From Nelumbo lutea (taxonomy: Eukaryota > Streptophyta > Magnoliopsida > Proteales > Nelumbonaceae), in NCBI GenBank assembly GCA_022828595.1, contig JAKGHH010000002.1, positions 74,000,383 to 74,064,382 on the forward strand: a stretch of DNA of 64,000 bases, given 5' to 3'. Under the pieces are notes generated by a model. It was not told the origin of the DNA. It made no database searches and saw nothing but the letters and a program-made list of their open reading frames with translations. Below, one piece after another: positions 37,401 to 46,400 of the stretch; position 1 is the first letter of the stretch, and the number at the start of each line of letters is the position of its first letter. The translations under genes and the position numbers were made by a program.

Positions 37401-40400
37401 TCTTCATGCTTATAGTTATTCTTTGATTAGGTTTGTTTGCCTTTGAAGTGAACCTTATCACATTAAAATCACCTCCTAAACACCAAGGCCCCTCCTCCCA
37501 CACATCTCTAACTGCCTCCAACTCTTCCGTAAAAAGATCCCTGTCTCTATAGGAATTTGGCCAATAAGCATTTGTCAAAGCCTACTCCTTGCTATCATTG
37601 GATCTGCTAAATTTTATTGAAATAGAAAATTGTCCCACCAATTCTTCCAAACATTCCAACCCATTTTTCCAAATGGTAAGGATTCCTCCAGATGCACCCC
37701 AAGAAGGTGCAAATGACCAACTCGAGCCCCTGATTCCTCAACTGCTTTTGACCCATCTCCGATCAACCTATAAAAATTTGTTTCTTGAATCAAAATCAAA
37801 TCCAGCTTCTCCTTCCTAAGAGTATCCCTTATTAATCTCCTCTTGGTGGCACTCCTTAATCCACTCACATTCCAACTGATCAACTTCATTCTAAATTCTT
37901 TTGGAAGACCAAACATGTCTTAAACAGAAAAGATATGAAAAAATTGAGTGTATACCTTGAGAATTAGTGTTTCTTGGATTGAACACAAAGGAGCTATACT
38001 TCAATGCAAGGCCTTGGTAGTTTCTAATGAAAAAAGAGACCCTTACCCAATATTGGTTCCATCTATTTGGAGTTTGTAGGGGCAGACTGGATAAGAATCT
38101 TTATTTTGGCATGTTTTTGGTCCTGAGGTCAAGCTGATATAGGGCATCCCAAAATCCTAGAATAATCTTCAACCTGCTCTAATGCAAGTTTATTCCAACC
38201 AAGCAGCCTTTTCCCATATTGATCCAAAGATTGAAAAACCTTCAAAATAGCTTATTAGCAAACTAAGATTGTGAACCACCTCTATACTAATTCCTTCAAA
38301 GAAAATGATGATATATCATCTGCAAACTATAAGTGAGAAATGCCACTCTCACACCTCTGGTGAGTCCTCTCTTATCAGCTCTAGTGATTAGTTGACTGAA
38401 CTCATCACTCATCAGCCACTAGTGTAAAGAGAAATAAGGAGGTTCTACTCCGCTCCTGAGAAGATATTTTATTGGAATGAATGAATGAACAACATTAGAA
38501 AATAGGAGGTTCTCGGATAATGGTTAAGGAATCTGAGCAGACAACAACATCTTTTCAGTGAAACTTCTTAGCTTCTATCAGGCCTTGCTAGATTGCAAAA
38601 AGTTCAGCTTCCTAAATGGAAGCAGAAGAATGCGCAGAATTCTGTTGTCCACCTAAAACAACATTAACATCCAGATTAGTCGATAACCAAATAAGCCATA
38701 AGAAAATTGATTAGAAGAAAGAATACCCCCTCCCCCCCATCTGAGAATAGAATCCGAGAAACAGAAGGTTTAACATATAATGCCAGGGTAAAGAATTTGC
38801 GTTTGTAGCAGAAGGGAGGGGGCTACCATTAGTAACATCACATTCTCAAATAAAATCTGAATATGATTTGAATCACTCAACAGAAATATTATGTTGTTTA
38901 GAACATTTCTCATTCTGTGCATACCAAATATATTAGCAAGAAAAAGCAGCATGTTATCTTGGTCCCATGTTTCTCGGCCTGTAGAGAATGGTAGCTTTAA
39001 TCAATTGCAGCTTAGTATACATATATTTATTTCTAGCTGCAGCTAGTCTTCTACTAATCAATTGCAGCTTTTGCTATTTTCTTCAGGTTACAAGCTTGGG
39101 GACAACCTTACTTAGCTTTTCATCCCGGCTTAACAAGAGAAGCCTTAGCATATCATGGCTGTGCAGAGCTTTTTCAGGTTATTTTTAAGGCTTTTTGTCC
39201 TTTTTATGATATTGTTACTGCTTGAAGCTCTTGATATTTTGTTGCATCTTTTTCAAGTGTTTTCTCTGAGCATGTCTGTGGTTTGCTGTCTCTGAAATCT
39301 GGGTTGGACACATGAAGAGTGAACAAGGTAGGTATGCTTTGAAAGAACAGACAGAGGAAGGTAGAAGGATAGAAGAACAGATAATAAAAGCCTAAAAATT
39401 TTAAGTGTTGTAAATGGAATGAATAAAGTAGGGAGAGTTTCACAAAGGGGCTAAAGTCCCATTTTTCTATATTACTGTTCCTTGATGAACATGATGGCAT
39501 AGACACAAGGTCTGTGGGGTGGCTTTGAACCCATTGCAGAAGTGCTACTTGATTGGAATATTTTATTTCAAGGTTGCAAGTAAACATATTTGTACTATTA
39601 GGTCATATGTGATGAAACAACAAGATTTGGTCCTTACAGTTTCTCAGCTCTAACTCCTACTGGATTTTGTAATAGGGATGCCTTTAGCCTATATGAATAT
39701 CCCATCACACCCTTTTCTAATTCTAGTTATGGGCATGTGCACTAAATATACCATGCCTTTGAGTGCTGGATTGAACATGTCAAGAGTGAAATAAAAGTAG
39801 GTGTTTTTTGATAGAACAGGGAGGAGAATGGTGAAGGATAGGAAAGGAAATACTTTAAAATTATTAGGGTTGCAAATGAAATGAAAATAGTCAGAAAAGG
39901 TGACTGAAGGGTGCAACTACCACTTTTATCTGTAGGTAATAAATTTACTGTACATTTTTCTATAATTCTTTCTTTCTCTGGGTTTTTCTTCTCTTTTTCT
40001 TTCTTTGGTCATGTATTGATTAATTAAAAGGTATATGAGATGGAAAGCTGTAAATTAGCAGCTTTTGTTTACTAGTTGGTGGGTATTTTTGTGGTGCAGT
40101 TTTACTTGAAAAGGATGTGCAATTGACACTAAATCTTCTTTTTTTTTTTTGAAAATTGACACTAAATCTTCTTTTTCTTTATTTCTTTTACTATTTTCCA
40201 TGACTGTGTAATATATGCTTGTCTAGGATGTGCACAGTGAGCTTATACAGTACCGAAGAACACAGATGATCAAACAAGGAATAGTTAATGAAGAATTGAA
40301 CATTGATTCCCACCTGCGAAAAATAAATGGTTCATGCCCTCTCATGCCAGAAGAGGTACACTAAGGATAATAGTTTTATTTTCTGTTATTGGTAATGTTA

Positions 40401-43400
40401 ATTGTCAAATTGCTGATCCATTTCTCTTTGATTGAACATGTTTTTGTGGATTATATTCCGAATATCCCCAAGGTTTTAATAGTTCCATTAAAGTCAGGTT
40501 ACCGTATGTTCTGTTTAAGATCTTGCCAAAATTGTAAAATGGAAACTTTTAGAAACTGAGGTGGAAGTCTGTATTTTAGAATATAGAAAAATTAGAACCT
40601 TGTTTTTATTTTCTTTTTTCCCTTATAAGAATGGTATTTACTTATTGGTCAAACATGCAAGGATATGTCCTTGCGTATAGGACATGTCTTATGCTAGGTC
40701 CCCTTATCCTTTTTCTTCTTATTTTCCTCTTCAAAAGAATGTGGTTGTTGGAGTAAGAGAACTCATTTAATTATACTGAAAGCAGGTTTTTTTCTCCCTT
40801 GTATTTCTATTCGATGGTTATGGAGATCCTCTGGCTTAGATGTTGTTATTGGGATTGTTGCAGGTTGGTCTTCTCCTTCGAGCAATGGGCTATCCGCCTA
40901 ATACCATAATATACCTTGCTGGTTCTGAAACATTTGGGGGGCAACGGGTTCTGATCCCTCTACGTGCCATGTATGCTAACTTGGTTGACCGCACATCCTT
41001 GTGCAGCAAACAAGAGTTGTCCAACTTATTTGGCCCGGAGGGCCCTCTTCCTTCAGATACATTTCAGTTTCCTCCAGTCAATAATGAAGAGCAACTTAAA
41101 AAAGAATGGAAGAAGGCAGGTCCTCGACCTCGTCCTCTTCCTCCACCTCCAGATAGACCTATTTATCGGCATGAGAAGGAAGGTTGGTATGGCTGGGTTG
41201 CTGAGACAGACACTGAACCTGACCCTTCACTCATGGATCTGAGAATGAAAGCACACAGGTTACTCTGGGATGCTCTTGATTATATTGTTTCAGTAGAAGC
41301 AGATGCATTCTTTCCAGGTTTTAACAATGACGGTAGCAGATGGCCGGATTTTTCAAGCCTTGTCATGGGCCATCGACTGTATGAGATGGCATCTGCAAGA
41401 ACATATCGGCCAGACAGGTAAGATGAACATAAATATAGATTTTGAATTGTTTAGTTGTTCTACTGGAAAGATGGAAATGTTTTCTTGTAGTAAATAAGAA
41501 GAAAATTTATTCATAGAAATGAGTACAAAGGATAGACTATCCAAAAAAAATAGAAGAGGCAACAAAAACAAAATTACAACTTCAAAGCACTCTTCCCCCC
41601 CCCCCCCCCCTCAAATAAAAAAAAAACTCTATAGTTACACTCTAAAACCCAGAGCCAAAAGATTCCTTTCCATCCCCTGCAAATTTTGGGAGAATCAGGA
41701 CCAATTCCATAATCCTATTGCTAACTTCACAGCTCCAAATCATCTTTGCTTTTCTATTTCCATTTAAAGCTGGCCAGCAGGAAAAAAATTTCCTGTTTAT
41801 CTTGGATTCCGCCTCAATTTTAAGCACTGAGAAAAAATAACCCCATATAATCTTTGCATAACAGCAACCAAAACCAAGGTGAATATACAATAAAAGAAAG
41901 TATTTAGCTTACAAACTTTGTTTTGCAAACATATAGTCAGGCTGCATGCTGGATAAGCTAGGATACAGAATTACAGCCTTTTTTTTTTTTGCAAAGAAAG
42001 AATTCAAGCTTGACTGCTCATTCTTTCCTTTGTGGTTGACTAGAGATAAAGATAGATGAACAAAGCTTTAAAATAACTTTGTAGTTGACTAGTTGGTCAA
42101 CTAATTGATGATAAGTTGATATTTTGATAACACTATTAACAGAAAATTGTTTGGTTATCTGACCTGGATTTTTAATTGGGCAGTATTTATTATCCACTAT
42201 AATGAGAATAGCTCTCTTTTTTCTTGAACCTCTAATTTTGGTTGGACTGAATTTGGCCAATTGATATATGTTAATTTCTGTTCTTTCTGTCTTTTACATT
42301 ATGGAACATGGACCTTCTGGAAAGAATTAACACAAATGACCTACTTCAGAAGAAGAGACCCAACTCTTGTTTACTTCCTAATAGATGTACTCTCTGTAAA
42401 GCTGATGGGGAAACTGGTTACCACCTTATGGTTACTTGTTCGGTTGCTAAATCAGTTTGGGAGTGGGAATTTTCCCTTTTTGGGTGTGTTTGGATACCCC
42501 CTGGGAGTGACCAAAGCTTGTTCTCTCCCTCATTTTTCAGATGGCCGAAGAAGAGAGGGAAGATTATGTGGAGAAGCATCAGGGCTGCAGTGTGTTGGAC
42601 TCTATGGGAAGAAAGAAACTCACGAATATTTTCAGATAAGGAAAGAACCATCGGAAACTTATTAGATCTAATTCTGTTAAGGGTGGCACATTGGTTGAAA
42701 ACTATGGAACTGTTCTCAGATTATTCTGTGGCTGATTTAGTGAGAAATTGGAAGGAGATAGCTTCCTCTGCCCTCTGTAAGAGGGGCTGTAGTCCTTTGT
42801 GGTCCCCTCCTTCTGGGTTCATAAAACCGAATTTTGATGGCAGCTGTTCAAGGAACCCAGGGCCTTCTAGGATTGGAGGAGTATTCAGGAATGAGGTGGG
42901 GGCTATTATTGCTATGTTTTCAGGCCCAATTGGAGAAGGAGACTCTCTTAGGGCTGAGATCCTCGCAGCCCTAGAAGGCATCCAAAGAGGAAGGGAGCTG
43001 AACATTAGATGTTTGTTCCTTGAAGGTGACTTGGAGGTGGTGATTAGGTGGCTAAAAGGGGGAGACAGCGGCTTATGGAGTTATAACAATGAGAAGGATA
43101 AATTTAAATGGCTGAGTAGGGATAATGTTGGTTCATTACAATTGGGTGAAGAGGACTGCTAATTCCTTTGCTGATGGGTTAGCAAAGCAAGGGGTGAATA
43201 GGGATTCGATTTTTTGGGCTAATTATTTATTTATTTTTTTGTACTCTTTGATGGGGAGTTAAGTCTTTTTACCTCCCCTTTGTACCTAAGCTTCACATAG
43301 TTTCATATCTTTAATAAAGTTTCTTGTTAATGATCAAAAAAAAAAAAAAAACATGGACCTTCTGTTTAACTTACGTTGATGGCCAGAATACCTTGGATAT

Positions 43401-46400
43401 ACAAGGCCTAACTAGTATTTTCTCAAGATGGTAAGAAAGAAAGAAAGATGCATACTACTATCCCCCTTCCTGGAAACTTGTGTTTTGTTTTGTTTGTTGA
43501 CTTGCCATTTATTTAATTCTTTAATGAGCATTTCAGTCATCTACTCAAGTTACCTTGTTTACTGTAATATTATCTTTAGGGTCATTTACTTATAACCCCT
43601 TATAGATTAACCTATTTACTAAAACCTAACCTCTAGTTTGTGTTTTAATAAAATACCCTCTATATTGGTTATCCATCACCGTTGTAAATCTAAGATTCGT
43701 CATCTGGCCTCTAAAGTGAGTGAAAAATGTAAAAGGGCATGGCCCCATAATTTTATTCCAAAAATACCCCTAAGAAGTCTCACATCCATAGTCATGAGTC
43801 ATTTTCTCTTATGCAAACACTATGCTTTTGTTGCTTTGTTCATTCTCTCTTAGTCCTTATCCATCTCTCTAAGATCCTATTCATTTTTCGGGTAAATGAG
43901 GGGGGGGGAGTTGGTCGACGAGAAAGTGGTTCCTGTTGACCAACAATCCCATATTCTTTTTTCAGTAAAACGGTCATTGTCTAAAGTATCTAGGAAACAA
44001 AAGAACATGGATAAATGCACATATCTAGGTAAATAACCAAATGAAAAACTAACTAGGCCTAAAAGAGTCTCTTACAAGTTCTACTTGAATGTTGCCATGA
44101 ATTTGAGATGCATACCTTTAGTTCCTCAGCCATGCTATTGAGTTGTTGTGCTCGGTCTTTCTCCTGCTAGTCTATTTTTTCTTTTTTGTCTCCTTTTCCC
44201 TTTTTTGTTTTTCTCAAGTTCATGGAAGCAACTTGATAGCTTCTGATGGCTACTTTGGTAGTTTTGCTAGTTCATTGTTGAAACTTGAAAGTAGAGGTGG
44301 ATTATCCTACTCCATTTGGAATAATTTGGATCTTCATGCTTCAACTTAGCTTCCTTACATGTAATAAACCCGAGCTTACCTCTTCCTCCGATTGTAAGCT
44401 TAGCTGATTGAGACCATTCAAGAAAACTCGTTCCATCAAGTTTTACAGTAGTTATCTGCCCTCTAACATTGTTGTTACTTCCCAGGAGGACATAGGTAGG
44501 TACTTGCACATCTTTGTGTGAGTCCATTGATCACAACCCCTCTAAAAACACTTTTCTCACCAACACCGTAGTATCCCAACACTAGCTGAACACCCAAACA
44601 CCTTTCCCTTAAGGTTAAATATGTGCTACAACAATAAAACAAGGGAAAAGAAGGTGTTGTAGGACTCCAAAAAATCTAAGACTACTTGTAGTCTCAAAAA
44701 TTTACCATGAATCAAACGCAAGTGGATTTAATAGCAACCAACCTACCATGTGAGCATGCAAGCCTTAAACTCCAGATTTGGATTTTTTTGCCAATTTTGA
44801 TATGAAAAATCCAATGTAAAACGGCTTCAATCCTCCATGAAAGCTATATCAAAATTCCTCTAAAAATGACGCACATCAATAGGCATCAAAACCACAAATG
44901 GACACGCCAACTGTACGGGCTACTGACGTGAACCAGTGGTGTGCTAATGTCAGCAAGTTCGTCTCTGAGTCACGACTAGTGGATGATGTTCTCCTTGATC
45001 TCTCGATGCTCTGTTACCAAGTTGAAGTATTCAGAAATAAGAAAAATAAAAGAGGAAGAAGAAAGTGTGGTTTTCTACTAGAGGTGCTCAGAAAGTGTGG
45101 TTTTGGGGATAAATGGTGCAAGTGGATAGGTGGTTGTCTAACGTCTTGCCATTACTCAGTTTTAGTAAATGTAGTAAAGGATTTTTTTCCTACATGTAGG
45201 CGCTTGAGACAAGGTGATCCATTGTCCCCTTTCCTTTTCACATTGGTTGTTGATTTTTTTAGTAGACTTTTGTCAATAGCAGACAGGGGTGGTTTAATAA
45301 GAGGATGGAGATTTAGGAAGAAATCAAGTTTCGGTTACCCATCTTCAGTTTGTAGATGATATCATAATCTTTTGTGAGGGATGTGATTTGTTGAGGGCAA
45401 GGAATCTGAGAAATCTAATAACTCTCTTTGAGAATGTCTCAAACCTAAAAATAAATCTTGAGAAGAGCTATGTCTGGGGCTAAATGTAGAGGGAAGGGAG
45501 TTGGAGTAGAATGTCCTATTTCTGCTTGGCTCTTGACCTATCTAGGACTTCCTCTAGGTGCAAATCCAAAGGAAAGTTGGTTTCAGATCCTGGTGGTAGA
45601 GAAGTTTGAAAAACGGCTAGTGGCCTGGAAAAAGAACTATATCTCTCTAGGGTGTAGAATAACTTTGATTAGGGCCACATTCACAAACTTACCCATCTAC
45701 TTTTTGTCTGTTTTTTGGATACTTGTTAGGGAAGCCAAGAAGATAGAAAAGTTGATGAGGGATTTTTTGTGGGATCCAGGTGCAAAGAAAAAGGATCATT
45801 TGATTAGATGGGAGGTAGTGAGTCGAAGCAAGGAACAAGGGGGCTTAGGGTTAGGGAACCTAGTAAATAAGAATGAAGCTCTTTTGGGCAAGTGGTTATG
45901 GAGGTGGCCTCTGGAAAGAGAGAGATTGTGGCATGAGGTGGTGGCTAGTATCCATGGTTGTTCTGAATTTGGTTGGGATGCCGGGGTATCTCAATGGGCC
46001 GCACTCATTACACCTTGGAAGGCGATTTTTGGCATCCTCCCAAAATTTCTTAAGTTCGTAAGGTATGATGTCTGCAATGGTAATTCTATGCTTTTTTGGG
46101 AAGATGTTTGGGTGGGCAAGCAACCATTAAAAGACCTCTATCCCTCCCGTTTTTCTATTTTCCTCTATAAAAAGGAGTTTGTTTCAAGGTTTCTTTCTCC
46201 CCCCATTCTCCCATTGTCTCTAAATTGGGATTTTGGGTTCCGTAGAGGGTTGAGGGATTAGGAATCGGTTTCTGCCTCTAAGCTTTTACTTTTACTTGAT
46301 TTTGTTTGTTTGGACCCTTCTAAACCGATAGAAGAATTTGGTCTTTGACCTCGAGTGGCTTCTTCTCTTGTTTTTCCTTCTTTATGTCCCTTTACTCTAC

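Larger units (their letters stand above)
30157..37916 (-). mobile_element. L1 LINE (L1-B) ORF2, split by two insertions
   Basis: Minus-strand ORF2 from the endonuclease (37916, [20 protein letters not shown]) through RT to RNase H at ~30170. It is interrupted by a hAT-like element (31740-32516) and by element X with LINE-C (33497-36386). Many stops and frameshifts. The 3' end near 30157 has no clear poly(A) of its own; ORF1 was not found with confidence beyond 37916. Confidence 0.8.

Noticed and set aside
44898..45359. Possible small gene starting [14 protein letters not shown]
   Set aside because: It crosses a copia primer site into L1 RT, so it is a junction artefact.
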